A DNA stretch of 64,000 nt, taken from assembly GCA_963677345.2 (NCBI GenBank), contig CAXXLC010000029.1, forward strand, positions 1 to 64,000, read 5' to 3'. Under the pieces are notes generated by a model. The model was not told the DNA's origin and made no database searches. It saw nothing but the letters and a program-made list of their open reading frames with translations. This DNA comes from Saccharicrinis sp963677345. GTDB lineage: Bacteria; Bacteroidota; Bacteroidia; Bacteroidales; Marinilabiliaceae. Positions 1-9,307 of the stretch are shown here, piece by piece. The translations under genes and the position numbers were made by a program. The number at the start of each line of letters is the position of its first letter. The stretch's first letter is position 1.

Positions 1-1
1 G

Positions 2-301
2 AATAATCCTGAATATTATAAAGCAAAAGAATATAGAGGAGAGTATTATTATCATTTTGCAGAGAACTGGTATAAAAACGAAATGGAAAAGTATAATAAG
101 GATAAAAATTATACGGCTTATGTTTATTTAAAACGTGAGTTAAAAAAGATCTCCTCTAATTTTAAGACAGCAAAAAATGAATTTGAGTCTTTGCATGCTA
201 AATATCCTGCAGAAAAAAAATACATTAAATATTTAAAGAATATATATTTGCGTCTTGAAATGAAAAAAGAAGCTGCAGATATGGATAAACTTTTAAAGTG
301 A
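2..301 (+). CDS. C-terminal part of an unidentified protein (partial at window edge)
   Basis: An open frame runs in from the left edge and stops at 299-301, giving about 99 residues. The tail is rich in Lys, Glu, Tyr and Leu and reads as amphipathic helices, for example FESLHAKYPAEKKYIKYL, in the style of a TPR or other helical-repeat C-terminus. No catalytic motif or signal is visible because the N-terminus lies outside the window. I do not recognise the family. An internal ATG at 83 is in the same frame and is probably not the true start, since the coding-like sequence (many Tyr and charged residues) continues upstream of it. Confidence 0.6.
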   Translation, partial: NNPEYYKAKEYRGEYYYHFAENWYKNEMEKYNKDKNYTAYVYLKRELKKISSNFKTAKNEFESLHAKYPAEKKYIKYLKNIYLRLEMKKEAADMDKLLK

Positions 302-413
302 TAATTTGTTAGTTTATTTAAACCTGCAATATGCATTAGAAAATCTATTACACATTGAAATCACTTCAAAACAAGACACTTCGTTGCTTCACTTCAATTC
401 ACCAGAACGATGC

Positions 414-431
414 TCCCGATATGAATCGGGA
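414..431. repeat. 7-bp perfect inverted repeat in the purC upstream spacer
   Basis: TCCCGAT and ATCGGGA are separated by ATGA. The surrounding spacer (302-569) has no convincing gene, and the 69-residue frame at 306-515 has no coding character. The hairpin has no T-run, so it is a weak terminator candidate for the upstream gene. It may be a scattered intergenic repeat. Confidence 0.45.
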
Positions 432-569
432 CAAGTTATGTCTCGTTTTAGTAAAGCCTTGTTTTATTGTACTTTCAATGTTCATTATGAAGTTCTAATA
501 CATAATCCGGGTTAATTTAAAAGCTTTTTATAGCACAATCATTAAGTTTAATATTATAATAATCGAGAA

Positions 570-1518
570 ATGAGTAAAGCAATTGTTCAAAACAATTTTC
601 AGTTTCCTAATCAAAAAGGACATTATGTTGGAAAGGTTAGGGATGTTTACAATATCAACGACCAGTATTTAGTAATGGTTGTATCAGACAGGATTTCTGC
701 TTTCGATGTAGTATTGCCCAAAGGAGTTTCCGTTTAAAGGTCAGGTTTTGAATCAGATTGCTGAAAAGTTTTTGGATGCCACTTCTGATATTGTTCCAAA
801 CTGGAAAATAGCTACTCCTGATCCAATGGTTACTGTAGGACATATGTGTGAGCCTTTTAAAGTAGAAATGGTTATTCGAGGCTATTTAACAGGTCATGCC
901 TGGAGAGAGTATAGTGCAGGAAAAAGAAGTTTATGTGGAGTGCCTCTGCCTGAAGGGATGGTTGAAAATCAAAAGTTTGAAAAGCCAATTATTACGCCAA
1001 CTACAAAAGAAGATGTTGGTCATGATGAAGATATCTCACGTGAAGATATTATTAAGCATGGTTTAGTTTCAGAAGAAGATTATTTGATGTTGGAAAAATA
1101 TACTTATGAATTATTTCAACGTGGAACTGAAATGGCTGCAGAAAAAGGTCTTATTTTGGTAGATACAAAATATGAGTTTGGTAAGAAAGATGGAAAAATC
1201 TATCTGATAGATGAAATTCATACTCCTGATTCATCGCGTTATTTTTATACTGAAGGATATCAGGAAAGATTAGAAAAAGGAGAGAAGCAAAAGCAATTAT
1301 CAAAAGAATTTGTTCGTCAGTGGTTAATTGAAAATGGATTCCAGGGTAAAGATGGTCAACAAGTACCAGAGATGACTGATGAGTATGTAGATTCTGTTTC
1401 TGAACGTTATATTGAATTGTTCGAGCAAATTACAGGTGATCAATTTCAAAAAGCAGATGTTCAGGATGTAGCAGCAAGAATAGAGAAAAATGTTAATGAT
1501 TATCTTGCTTCAATGTAA
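570..1518 (+). pseudogene. purC: Phosphoribosylaminoimidazole-succinocarboxamide synthase (SAICAR synthase), frameshifted
   Basis: This enzyme joins CAIR and aspartate with ATP in de novo purine synthesis in the cytosol. The first frame starts at ATG 570 and contains GKVRDVY (residues 21-27) and the SDRISAFDVVLPKG segment, then runs into TAA at 735. The second frame carries the rest: VEMVIRGYLTGHAW, LVDTKYEFG and DEIHTPDSSRYF, all standard SAICAR signatures, and ends at 1518. Removing one T from the TTT at 727-729 restores a continuous protein of about 315 residues, the normal length for this group, with the expected GVPFKGQVLNQ join. Purine synthesis genes are rarely lost alone, so a sequence error is at least as likely as a real mutation. 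It is followed by its own terminator. Confidence 0.93.
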
Positions 1519-1540
1519 GTCAAAAAGATAAAAAAAATAG

Positions 1541-1576
1541 AAAGGTTGTCTGAGTAAGGCAACCTTTTTCTTTTTA
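1541..1576 (+). terminator. Rho-independent terminator after purC
   Basis: A 10-bp stem (AAAGGTTGTC / GGCAACCTTT, one G-T pair) with a 7-nt loop is followed by a T-rich tract. It sits 22 bases past the purC stop. Confidence 0.85.
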
Positions 1577-1625
1577 ATATAGTAAATAAGAATGTTTTAC
1601 TATGTTTGTTATAAAATTTAAAAAT

Positions 1626-2987
1626 ATGCACATCTTTAAAAATTACTATTTATTGGTATTAGCATTATTACTGGCTATAAATATTACTTCATGTGATTCT
1701 GATGATACAATATCAGATGAAACGAAAAAAGTAAATTATTTTATAAAGACAAATATGGATTTTTATTATTTATGGGAAGATAAAATGCCAGATTTAAATC
1801 CTATGAAACAAGAAAATTCACAAGAGTATTTTTCTGATTTACTTTACGATGATATTGATAAATGGTCTTTTATTACTGATGATGCTGCTGCTCTGAGTGA
1901 ATATTTTTCCGGTGTGAGAAAAGAAATGGGATATTCCCTGGCTTTTTATTATGCATATGAAAATAATACTAATGATGTTGTGGCTTTTGTTGAATATGTA
2001 GAACCTGGTAGTCCTGCAGAGGTTGCAGGTTTAAAAAGAGGGGATATGATAGTTAAGTATAATGGTGAATACTTAACGAAGCAGAATATAAATGAATTTT
2101 ATTATGCAGAATCGGTAAGTGTTGGATTAGGAGAATATGTTGATGGTATAATTACGGATTTATCACCATCTGTGAATTTAACTGCTGAACAAATACAGGT
2201 AAATCCAATATTAGTAAATACTGTTTTTGAATATAATGGAAATAAAGTTGGGTATTTAGCTTATACTTCATTTATAAGTGATTATGATGATGACCTGGAG
2301 GCTGTATTTGCTAACTTTAAAAGTGAAGGTATCACTGATTTAATTCTGGATTTAAGATATAATGGAGGAGGATCTGTTACTACAGCTAAATTGATGGCTG
2401 GTATGATTGGCCCCTCTACATTGGCGGGAGATTTATTTATTCGGTCAACTTATAATGAAATATTTACAGAAGCAATACTTGAGCAATATGCTGCAGATTC
2501 GGATTGGTTTATTGATAATTTTGAGACTTATGAAAATAATCTGAATCTTAACAGGTTATATGTTTTAACAACAAGTGGAACAGCTTCTGCTAGTGAAATG
2601 GTAATGTATGCATTAATGCCATATATGGAAGTCATTCAAATTGGAAAACAAACACATGGTAAATATTATGCTTCTGTAACATTAGAAGATGATGCAGATT
2701 TAAACTGGGCAATTCAACCAATTATTTTAAGGGCAGAAAATAAAACAAACTCAATTGATTATAGTCAGGGTTTGAAACCTGATTATGAACTTCAGGATAA
2801 TTACACTTATCAACTGGGTGATGAAAGTGAGGTTTTAACAGCAACAGCTTTAGATTTAATTTGGGGAACTAATGTTGTGCAGGAATCTTTAAAGAAGAGA
2901 GTTTTATTTCCAGATATAGAAAAAACATCGGTTAATCTGGAAAGAAATCCATTGTATTATCAAATGCTTGTTGATAGAGAATTGTAG
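1626..2987 (+). CDS. S41 family (C-terminal processing, tail-specific) peptidase, lipoprotein
   Basis: A serine protease of the CtpA/Tsp type, probably anchored in the periplasm or outer membrane. From ATG 1626 the first 23 residues form a lipoprotein signal (MHIFKNYY, hydrophobic stretch, then INITSC); an in-frame ATG at 1602 would add eight residues in front. Numbering from 1602, a PDZ domain lies at about 125-165 (VEPGSPAEVAGLKRGD) and the S41 core from about 215. The core shows LILDLRYNGGG near 246, the nucleophile region TSGTASASE near 322, and the lysine region GKQTHGK near 347, so the Ser-Lys dyad is intact. The gene is monocistronic, between two terminators. The substrate cannot be read from sequence. 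Confidence 0.9.
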   Translation: MHIFKNYYLLVLALLLAINITSCDSDDTISDETKKVNYFIKTNMDFYYLWEDKMPDLNPMKQENSQEYFSDLLYDDIDKWSFITDDAAALSEYFSGVRKEMGYSLAFYYAYENNTNDVVAFVEYVEPGSPAEVAGLKRGDMIVKYNGEYLTKQNINEFYYAESVSVGLGEYVDGIITDLSPSVNLTAEQIQVNPILVNTVFEYNGNKVGYLAYTSFISDYDDDLEAVFANFKSEGITDLILDLRYNGGGSVTTAKLMAGMIGPSTLAGDLFIRSTYNEIFTEAILEQYAADSDWFIDNFETYENNLNLNRLYVLTTSGTASASEMVMYALMPYMEVIQIGKQTHGKYYASVTLEDDADLNWAIQPIILRAENKTNSIDYSQGLKPDYELQDNYTYQLGDESEVLTATALDLIWGTNVVQESLKKRVLFPDIEKTSVNLERNPLYYQMLVDREL

Positions 2988-3008
2988 TTTTGTTATAAGT
3001 AATAAACT

Positions 3009-3044
3009 AAAGGTGAATTTCAGTTAATTCACCTTTTTTATTTT
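3009..3044 (+). terminator. Rho-independent terminator after the S41 peptidase gene
   Basis: An 11-bp perfect stem (AAAGGTGAATT / AATTCACCTTT) with a 6-nt loop is followed by a T-rich run. It ends only about 15 bases before the next start codon. Confidence 0.88.
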
Positions 3045-3058
3045 GTAATTATTTATTC

Positions 3059-4123
3059 ATGAATCAAATAGAAATAATAAAAAAGTTGCTTCCCGGTTTA
3101 GCCCCATTAATTGTTTTTGTAATAGCCGACAGTGTTTGGGGAACAGAGGTTGGATTATTGGTAGCCATAGTATTTGGTATGTTTGAAATTTCAGTTAGTC
3201 TGATACAAAAGCAAAAGCCTGATAAGTTTATATTATTTGATGTGGGGCTGCTGATTGCTATGGGTGTGGTGTCAATCGTATTAGAGAATGATTTATTTTT
3301 TAAGCTTAAACCAGGTGTAATTGGGGTGATATTTTGTGTGTTGTTAGGTGTTTCTGGTTATGGGAAGCAAAACTTAATGATGGCAATGAGTGGACGGTAT
3401 TTAAAAGGTATAGAGATAAATCCATGGCAGCAATATGAGTTTAGCAGGAGTATAAGGGTTTTGTTTTGGATTTTTTTATTTCATACTGTGTTGGTATTTC
3501 TTTCTGCTGTATATATGTCAAAAGAAGCGTGGGTTATGATTAGTGGTCCTGGATTTTATGTTTTATTTGGGGTATATTTTGTGTTTGAATTATATAATAA
3601 AAAAGTAAAGCAGAAAAAGTATAATCAAGAGGAATGGATTCCAATAGTTGAAGAAGATGGGAATGTAATAGGTAAAATGCCTCGAAGCATAGCTCATAAT
3701 GGATCGAAGATATTACATCCTGTCGTACATATGCATGTTTTAAATCAAAAAGGAGAACTTTATTTGCAAAAGCGACCTGCAAATAAGTTGGTTCAACCCA
3801 ATAAATGGGACACTGCTGTTGGTGGGCATATGGCAACAGGTGAATCTATAGAATTGTCATTGAAAAGAGAGGCTCAGGAAGAAATTGGGTTACAGAGTTT
3901 TGATGTAAAACCTTTTAGGAAATATGTTTGGGAAAGTGATATTGAAAAAGAATTGGTATTGGGATTTATTACTGTTACAAACAAAACTTTAAAACCTGAT
4001 GGTCTAGAGGTTGAACAAGGTAAATTTTGGAAGAAGGACGAGTTAGAGCAAAATATGGGAAAAGGAGTGTTTACTCCAAATTTTGAGTTTGAATATAAGT
4101 TTTTAAAAGATATATTAAAATAG
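3059..4123 (+). CDS. Membrane protein fused to a Nudix hydrolase domain
   Basis: 354 residues in two parts. Residues 1-185 hold about five to six hydrophobic segments and look like the VC0807/YciB (intracellular septation A-like) membrane family. Residues about 200-354 are a Nudix hydrolase: KWDTAVGGHMATGE leads into the full Nudix box, ending LKREAQEEIGL, with the G-x5-E-x7-RE-x2-EE-x-G-L spacing intact. Nudix enzymes cleave nucleoside diphosphate-linked compounds; the KWDTAVGGH lead is like the IPP-isomerase/YfcD subgroup. The substrate is unknown. The frame is continuous, so the fusion is real at sequence level. It converges on rplS. Confidence 0.82.
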   Translation: MNQIEIIKKLLPGLAPLIVFVIADSVWGTEVGLLVAIVFGMFEISVSLIQKQKPDKFILFDVGLLIAMGVVSIVLENDLFFKLKPGVIGVIFCVLLGVSGYGKQNLMMAMSGRYLKGIEINPWQQYEFSRSIRVLFWIFLFHTVLVFLSAVYMSKEAWVMISGPGFYVLFGVYFVFELYNKKVKQKKYNQEEWIPIVEEDGNVIGKMPRSIAHNGSKILHPVVHMHVLNQKGELYLQKRPANKLVQPNKWDTAVGGHMATGESIELSLKREAQEEIGLQSFDVKPFRKYVWESDIEKELVLGFITVTNKTLKPDGLEVEQGKFWKKDELEQNMGKGVFTPNFEFEYKFLKDILK

Positions 4124-4127
4124 ATCA

Positions 4128-4167
4128 AAAAAAATCCCCGGACTTAATGAACGAGGATTTTCTTTTA
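4128..4167. terminator. Bidirectional terminator between the Nudix gene and rplS
   Basis: AAAATCC pairs with GGATTTT, with two further C-G pairs inside after one mismatch. A-rich on the left and T-rich on the right, so it can serve both convergent genes. Confidence 0.75.
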
Positions 4168-4179
4168 TGGAGAGTTTTC

Positions 4180-4530
4180 TTACATTCTTCTCTCTTTGAT
4201 TCTGGCTTTTTTACCAGTAAGTCCTCGAAGATAGTAGATACGTTTTCTACGTACTTTACCATAACGAACAACTTCAATTTTTTCAATAAAAGGTGAGTTT
4301 AATGGAAAAATTCTTTCAACACCTTGGTTTCCAGACATTTTTCTTACAGTTACCATTTTAGCAGCACCTGCACCTTTAATTTGAATAACAACACCTCTAA
4401 AAAGCTGGATACGCTCCTTGTTTCCCTCTTTAATCTTGTAAGATACAGAGATAGTGTCTCCTGCTCCAAAAGAAGGAACTTCTACTGAATCAGTTTTAAA
4501 TGCTTCTTCTGCAATTTTAATTAAATCCAT
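4180..4530 (-). CDS. rplS: 50S ribosomal protein L19
   Basis: L19 sits at the 30S-50S interface of the ribosome. The 116-residue protein starting MDLIKIAEEAF has the typical middle (VSYKIKEGNKERIQLFRGVV) and the basic C-terminus RRKRIYYLRGLTGKKARIKE. The frame extends 12 residues upstream to 4566, but those residues do not look like L19, so I start at 4530. It is monocistronic and faces the Nudix gene tail to tail. Confidence 0.97.
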   Translation of the reverse strand: MDLIKIAEEAFKTDSVEVPSFGAGDTISVSYKIKEGNKERIQLFRGVVIQIKGAGAAKMVTVRKMSGNQGVERIFPLNSPFIEKIEVVRYGKVRRKRIYYLRGLTGKKARIKERRM

Positions 4531-4622
4531 TTTATAAAATGTTTTGCATTTAACAAATACATGCAATATTACGTGAACTATTTGTTCAATAAGAGATTAC
4601 ATGCAGATTATACAATCGGGCG

Positions 4623-4630
4623 CAAAATTA
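4623..4630 (-). promoter_or_regulatory. Candidate -7 element for rplS
   Basis: TAATTTTG on the minus strand matches the Bacteroidota -7 consensus TAnnTTTG and would give a leader of about 85 nt before rplS. No TTG at the right -33 distance is visible, so this is tentative. Confidence 0.35.
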
Positions 4631-4669
4631 ATCTTTTTATTTTGTAATTAAAATTAAATCAATGCTTTT

Positions 4670-7600
4670 TTAAAATAATTTTCCTTGAATTTCATTAGGT
4701 GTTACATTGATTATTGTACCTAATGTAACATACCAAATAAAGCCGAGTACTTGTCTATTCTCTATTTGTTTTATTTGACGAATATATTGTAATAGCTGAT
4801 TTTCATATTTTTTATCTTTAATTTCACCAAACTTATAATCAATCACATGAATGCTATTGTCAATATATACGACTCGGTCTGGTCTGTATGTTCCTTGTTT
4901 AGATATGATTGTGCTTTCTGTTTTTATTTTATTTTCCTTGTTGTACCATTGTTTTGTTTTATCTTGAGATATTAATTTTTTTATCTCACTATTGAGCTTT
5001 CGCTTTTCGGTTTCAGAGATTTTACCTTCAAACATTAATCTGTTTAATGCTTTTTCAACATCATCTTCAGCAATTATATATTCAAATGCTTCATGCATCA
5101 CATTTCCGTAATTGACTCTGCTTTGCTTTATATCTTTAGAGAAAAAATCAGAACTTACCGTTTTTATGGCAATTTGGTCGTTATTTAATAAAGTGTTAGA
5201 AAATGGTTTTAATACCATACTTTCTATGCTTGTACTATTTTTATGTTCTATTTGGTTTTCTGGGATTACTCCATAGCAAAATATTTTTTCTTCTTCATTC
5301 CAGTTTGATTTTATGTCCAGATAACCATTTTGTGTTTTGTCGATACTATGACTGGAAAAAGTATTATAAAGTAAATCAGAAACCGTTTTTAACCCATCTT
5401 TATTCGTTTTAGCCGGTACCGGGCCAAATGTAATGAGAACTTCGCAACTTCTTGTAAAGGCTACATAAAGCAGATTTATGCTATCTACAAATTGATATAA
5501 CTGTTCCTCGAAATATTCGTTTTTAAAAATTGTATTTTTAAGCTTTGAAGTATAAGTAACAGGCAATAATTTAACGTTATCAAAAGGTGATTGGTTTGGT
5601 TGACACCATATGATATTGCTTGTTATTTCTGCATCTAGTTTCCAATTACAATAAGGCATTAGTACTGCTTTAAATTCTAATCCCTTGGATTTATGAACGG
5701 TCATGATTTTGATGGCATTTTGGTCATCAGGAACCGAAATGGCTTCAGCATTTCCTTTGTCATTCCACCATTCAATATAAGCCGTTAAATCAGGATAATG
5801 GTCTTTTATAAACTGGTTAGTGCAATTAATAAACGATTGTATAAATATACTTTGTTCTTTTTTGATTTTTTCAGGAAGTTGGTTGGCTAGATATTCAATT
5901 AGCTCAAATAGTGGTTTTTGTTTCTTGCTCAGTAAATGATCTATCCATTCATAATTCATGGTTTTAAATTTACTTTCTGAATTAAATTCAAAATGTCTGC
6001 CAATTTCTATAGATTGTTCTTCAGAATCAACCTCTAGCAGCTTCCGGTTTAAAACCATGTCTGCTTTTAGAATTAGGTTTTCAGGGTTTTGAAGAAATTT
6101 AACCTGTGCCATAATGAAATTTATAGCTGATGATCCTGAAAGAAACAATGATTCATTAGAAACTACTGGAATTATGGTATGGTTTAGAGAGTAGGAGCCA
6201 GATAATAGCGCATTGGCTATAATTTCACCTTCCCCTTTTTTGCGAACAAGAATACATATGTCACTGTATGAGTATCCTTTTGAAATTAAATTTTCAATAT
6301 GCCCAACAGTTTCATGAAGCATTATTTCATTGTAATCCTGATCTTTACCTGGATCTATAAATTTTGAGTAGATATATCCCTTGTTATCTTCTAGTTTATG
6401 TTCTGGAATTTGTTGATATACATCGGAATATGCACTAGATATTTTGTTTTTAAATACTTCCTGAATGTCTTTGTCGTGAATGTAATTGGATAAATTATTA
6501 TTAAAATCAGTTTGTATTAATTTTGCAGCCTGGGTAAAAACACTATTGTTAAATTTAATAATGTTAGATCTACTTCTCCAATTATGATTTAGTGTTTTTT
6601 CCTGACTGCCATGTTGTCTGAAGTCCTTTGTTATCTGGTGATTTAAAAGATTCCAGTCTGAATTTCGCCATCTGTAGATAGATTGTTTAACATCGCCTAC
6701 TATTAAACTTGTTTCATCACTGGATAAAGAATTGTCAATTAAAGGTTTAAAGTTAAGCCATTGAAGTTTGGAAGTATCCTGGAATTCATCAATCATGAAG
6801 TTCTGAAATTTACTACCAATCTTTTCATAAATAAAAGGAGCTTCATTTTGATCAATAATCCTGTTTAAGAAGTGAGATGAGTCTGCAATTAAAAATATAT
6901 TCTCCTCACGACAAATGGTTTGTACCTCTTTAGCTATATCAGCAATAATACCTAGAGCATAGAAATTCTGGCTTATAACATTGGCTGTGTTGTAAATCTC
7001 CATATCTCTGTCAACAATATCCAGAGCTTTTTTAATTAGCATGTTTAATAATGGATATATGCCATTGATATCTTCATTAACGTTAGGAGGATTGTCTTTC
7101 CTTGTCCATTTTTCCGGTTCATCAATAATCTTTAGTAAAGCGCTTCCGGGTTCAAGTTTATCAAGAGCTTTTAATTTCTCAAAATATTTAACAGGTGTAC
7201 GACTTTTACCTGTGAAATCATCATATTTTAAACCTGCTTTTGTAATGGTTGCACTTCCTTCTTCTCCAATTTGAATTATCTTTTTTTCAAATTCAGATTT
7301 AATGGTAGTAATCTTATCTAAATAAGTTTGCATCCATTCCTTATTACTTAGTTTAACTAAGATATCTCTGCTTTCTAACTGAAATAATTCATTAAAAATT
7401 TCAGAACCTAATTTGTTTAAATCATTTGTCAGGTTCCAGTTTTTACCTTGATTTAATTTTTGTTCAGCAAACTGTACAAGCCAGTTTTTAAGATGATTAT
7501 ATTCAGGTAGGTCAATTTTAAGTAATAAATGATCAATTGCTTTTTGCAGAACTTTGGGACCGTTTAATTCAATTTTAAAACCACTTTCTAGACCAGCTTC

Positions 7601-7960
7601 TCGTGCAAATGAGCGGATTATTTTTTGAAAAAAACTATCAATAGTGCTCACTGAAAAATTTGAGAAATCATGAAGAAGATAACTTAATAATACTCCAGCT
7701 CTTTTTCTGAGTTGTTTTTCTGGTAGTTTAAATTCATTTTTTAAATCTTCAATGTAGTCATCGGATTGATATGTAGATATTTGGAATAGTTTTTCAAGTA
7801 TGCGACTTTTCATCTCACCAGTAGCTTTATTGGTAAAGGTTACTGCCAGAGTATGAATATAATTTACAGGGTTTTTAAAAAGTAAAAAAAGGAATTCTTT
7901 GGTAAGAGTATAGGTTTTCCCGGAACCTGCTGATGCGCGATATATTTTAAGTTGTGACAT
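4670..7960 (-). CDS. UvrD/RecB-like helicase-nuclease (AddA-type double-strand break exonuclease subunit)
   Basis: 1096 residues. The N-terminus has the SF1 Walker A (ASAGSGKT, residues 9-16), then DEFQDTS near 390 (Walker B), QSIYRWRNSD near 425, MTVHKSKGLEFKAV near 755 and LYVAFTRSCEVL near 835. The C-terminus carries a RecB-type PD-(D/E)xK nuclease core, RPDRVVYID...HVIDYKFG near 1030-1045. This is the architecture of AddA-like subunits that process broken DNA ends for RecA. The usual AddB-like partner is not next to it here. A candidate -7 element lies about 60 bp upstream. Confidence 0.88.
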   Translation of the reverse strand: MSQLKIYRASAGSGKTYTLTKEFLFLLFKNPVNYIHTLAVTFTNKATGEMKSRILEKLFQISTYQSDDYIEDLKNEFKLPEKQLRKRAGVLLSYLLHDFSNFSVSTIDSFFQKIIRSFAREAGLESGFKIELNGPKVLQKAIDHLLLKIDLPEYNHLKNWLVQFAEQKLNQGKNWNLTNDLNKLGSEIFNELFQLESRDILVKLSNKEWMQTYLDKITTIKSEFEKKIIQIGEEGSATITKAGLKYDDFTGKSRTPVKYFEKLKALDKLEPGSALLKIIDEPEKWTRKDNPPNVNEDINGIYPLLNMLIKKALDIVDRDMEIYNTANVISQNFYALGIIADIAKEVQTICREENIFLIADSSHFLNRIIDQNEAPFIYEKIGSKFQNFMIDEFQDTSKLQWLNFKPLIDNSLSSDETSLIVGDVKQSIYRWRNSDWNLLNHQITKDFRQHGSQEKTLNHNWRSRSNIIKFNNSVFTQAAKLIQTDFNNNLSNYIHDKDIQEVFKNKISSAYSDVYQQIPEHKLEDNKGYIYSKFIDPGKDQDYNEIMLHETVGHIENLISKGYSYSDICILVRKKGEGEIIANALLSGSYSLNHTIIPVVSNESLFLSGSSAINFIMAQVKFLQNPENLILKADMVLNRKLLEVDSEEQSIEIGRHFEFNSESKFKTMNYEWIDHLLSKKQKPLFELIEYLANQLPEKIKKEQSIFIQSFINCTNQFIKDHYPDLTAYIEWWNDKGNAEAISVPDDQNAIKIMTVHKSKGLEFKAVLMPYCNWKLDAEITSNIIWCQPNQSPFDNVKLLPVTYTSKLKNTIFKNEYFEEQLYQFVDSINLLYVAFTRSCEVLITFGPVPAKTNKDGLKTVSDLLYNTFSSHSIDKTQNGYLDIKSNWNEEEKIFCYGVIPENQIEHKNSTSIESMVLKPFSNTLLNNDQIAIKTVSSDFFSKDIKQSRVNYGNVMHEAFEYIIAEDDVEKALNRLMFEGKISETEKRKLNSEIKKLISQDKTKQWYNKENKIKTESTIISKQGTYRPDRVVYIDNSIHVIDYKFGEIKDKKYENQLLQYIRQIKQIENRQVLGFIWYVTLGTIINVTPNEIQGKLF

Positions 7961-7996
7961 TTAAACTATTTTACCACGAAAATAGTAAATTAAAGA

Positions 7997-8086
7997 AGGT
8001 AAGTAGCAACATACATCCCAAAAATACACAATCCTTCTTTATGACTCCTATTGTTCAAACAAATTACAATCGTTTGCTACTTACCT
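7997..8086. repeat. Perfect 13-bp inverted repeat with 64-nt spacer
   Basis: AGGTAAGTAGCAA at 7997-8009 is matched by TTGCTACTTACCT at 8074-8086. It lies between the end of the sugar-binding gene and the start of the helicase-nuclease gene. It encloses the candidate helicase promoter, so it could be an operator pair, a long-looped terminator for the upstream gene, or a degenerate mobile-element end pair. Confidence 0.8.
8019..8026 (-). promoter_or_regulatory. Candidate -7 element for the AddA-like gene
   Basis: TATTTTTG on the minus strand matches TAnnTTTG and lies 58 bp before the start codon. No good -33 TTG is seen. Confidence 0.4.
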
Positions 8087-8129
8087 ATAAGTATAGTGTG
8101 CTAACCCTATTATTTTTTTTAATCAATAA

Positions 8130-9146
8130 TTAATCGTTTTTTTCGTTTTTATCTAGTTCCTGTTTCTTAATAAATCCTTCTGATATGACTGTCAGATCAA
8201 TATTTTGTTTGTGAACAACTTGTGCTTTTAAAAGTATTGCAGGAACTAATCGTTTGCCGTTATTAATTGTAATATCCATATTTGAAGGTGCTATTCCTTT
8301 TGAAATTTTTATGGCAGCCTCAGCGGCAGCAAAAGCCATTGATTCAATAGGTTTATAAATTGTCATTGTTTGGTTGCCTCCAACGATATTTCTTATAGCC
8401 TGAATGTCAGCATCTTGTCCAGCAACAAGAACTGTACCTGCCATATTATGTTCCTTTAGTGCACTGATGGCTCCTGCGGCAAGTGCGTCATTTCCTGCAA
8501 TTATAGCGTCTAATCCTTGATAATCGTCACCATTCAGATAGTTGTTGGTTACTTCATAACCTTCATGCAATGCCCAGGAATTTGAAAATTCATTAAAAAC
8601 AATTTCTATATCCCCTTTGTCAATTAAAGGTTGCAGGATATTCATTTGACCAATACTTAATAAGTAAGCATTGTTATCTACTTTAGATCCACCTATAATA
8701 CCATAGTTACCAGCCGGTTTAATTTTGGTTAAATAGGTAGCCTGAAGCTCTCCAACTGCAATGTTATCTGTTGAAATGTAATAGTCAAGGTTGCAATTTT
8801 TAATGAGTCGATCATAAGCAATTACCGGAACATGGTTTTTATGTGCGTATGTAACTATATCTCCTGCTTTAATTTGATTTGAAGCAATAACTACCAGAAC
8901 TTCTGCTCCGTTGGCAATTAATTCTTTTGCTTGTTCAAATTGTTTGTCTGGATCTGTTTCTGCAACGGCAATAGAACATATGCCGCCTAATTCTTTAACA
9001 TCTTTTTCAAAGATTGTCATGTCTTTATTCCATCGCTCTCTTTCTAAGGTGTCCACTAATAAACCAATGTGAGGTTCGTGTTTGCAACTGGAAAAAATAA
9101 ATATTCCGGCTAACAATACTGAGATTATAAAGGCTGTTTTTTTCAT
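8130..9146 (-). CDS. Periplasmic sugar-binding lipoprotein, XylF/type I periplasmic-binding family
   Basis: 338 residues. A lipoprotein signal ends FIFSSC, followed by a Peripla_BP_4 fold: ETDPDKQFEQAKELIANG, VIAYDRLIKNCNLDYYIS, GIIGGSKVDNNA and IIAGNDALAAGAI are in the order seen in D-xylose-binding proteins. The ligand is probably a pentose or other monosaccharide. No permease or ATPase gene is nearby. It lies 160 bp downstream of a chemoreceptor on the same strand, so it may present ligand to that receptor rather than to an ABC transporter. That role is inference. Confidence 0.88.
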   Translation of the reverse strand: MKKTAFIISVLLAGIFIFSSCKHEPHIGLLVDTLERERWNKDMTIFEKDVKELGGICSIAVAETDPDKQFEQAKELIANGAEVLVVIASNQIKAGDIVTYAHKNHVPVIAYDRLIKNCNLDYYISTDNIAVGELQATYLTKIKPAGNYGIIGGSKVDNNAYLLSIGQMNILQPLIDKGDIEIVFNEFSNSWALHEGYEVTNNYLNGDDYQGLDAIIAGNDALAAGAISALKEHNMAGTVLVAGQDADIQAIRNIVGGNQTMTIYKPIESMAFAAAEAAIKISKGIAPSNMDITINNGKRLVPAILLKAQVVHKQNIDLTVISEGFIKKQELDKNEKND

Positions 9147-9307
9147 GATTTGGATTATTTTAATAGGAAAATATAATTATAATTTAAACAAAAACTTTTA
9201 TAATGTAAAGGCTTCCAAAAAAATAACGAAAAATAATCCAGGAGTCAATGGTGGAAACCTGTTTATTATTTCTTTAATAATAGTTGGTTTTAGTGTTTTT
9301 CCTACTT

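Noticed and set aside
306..515. 69-residue ORF upstream of purC
   Set aside because: No coding character or signal; it overlaps an inverted repeat and has no recognisable family.
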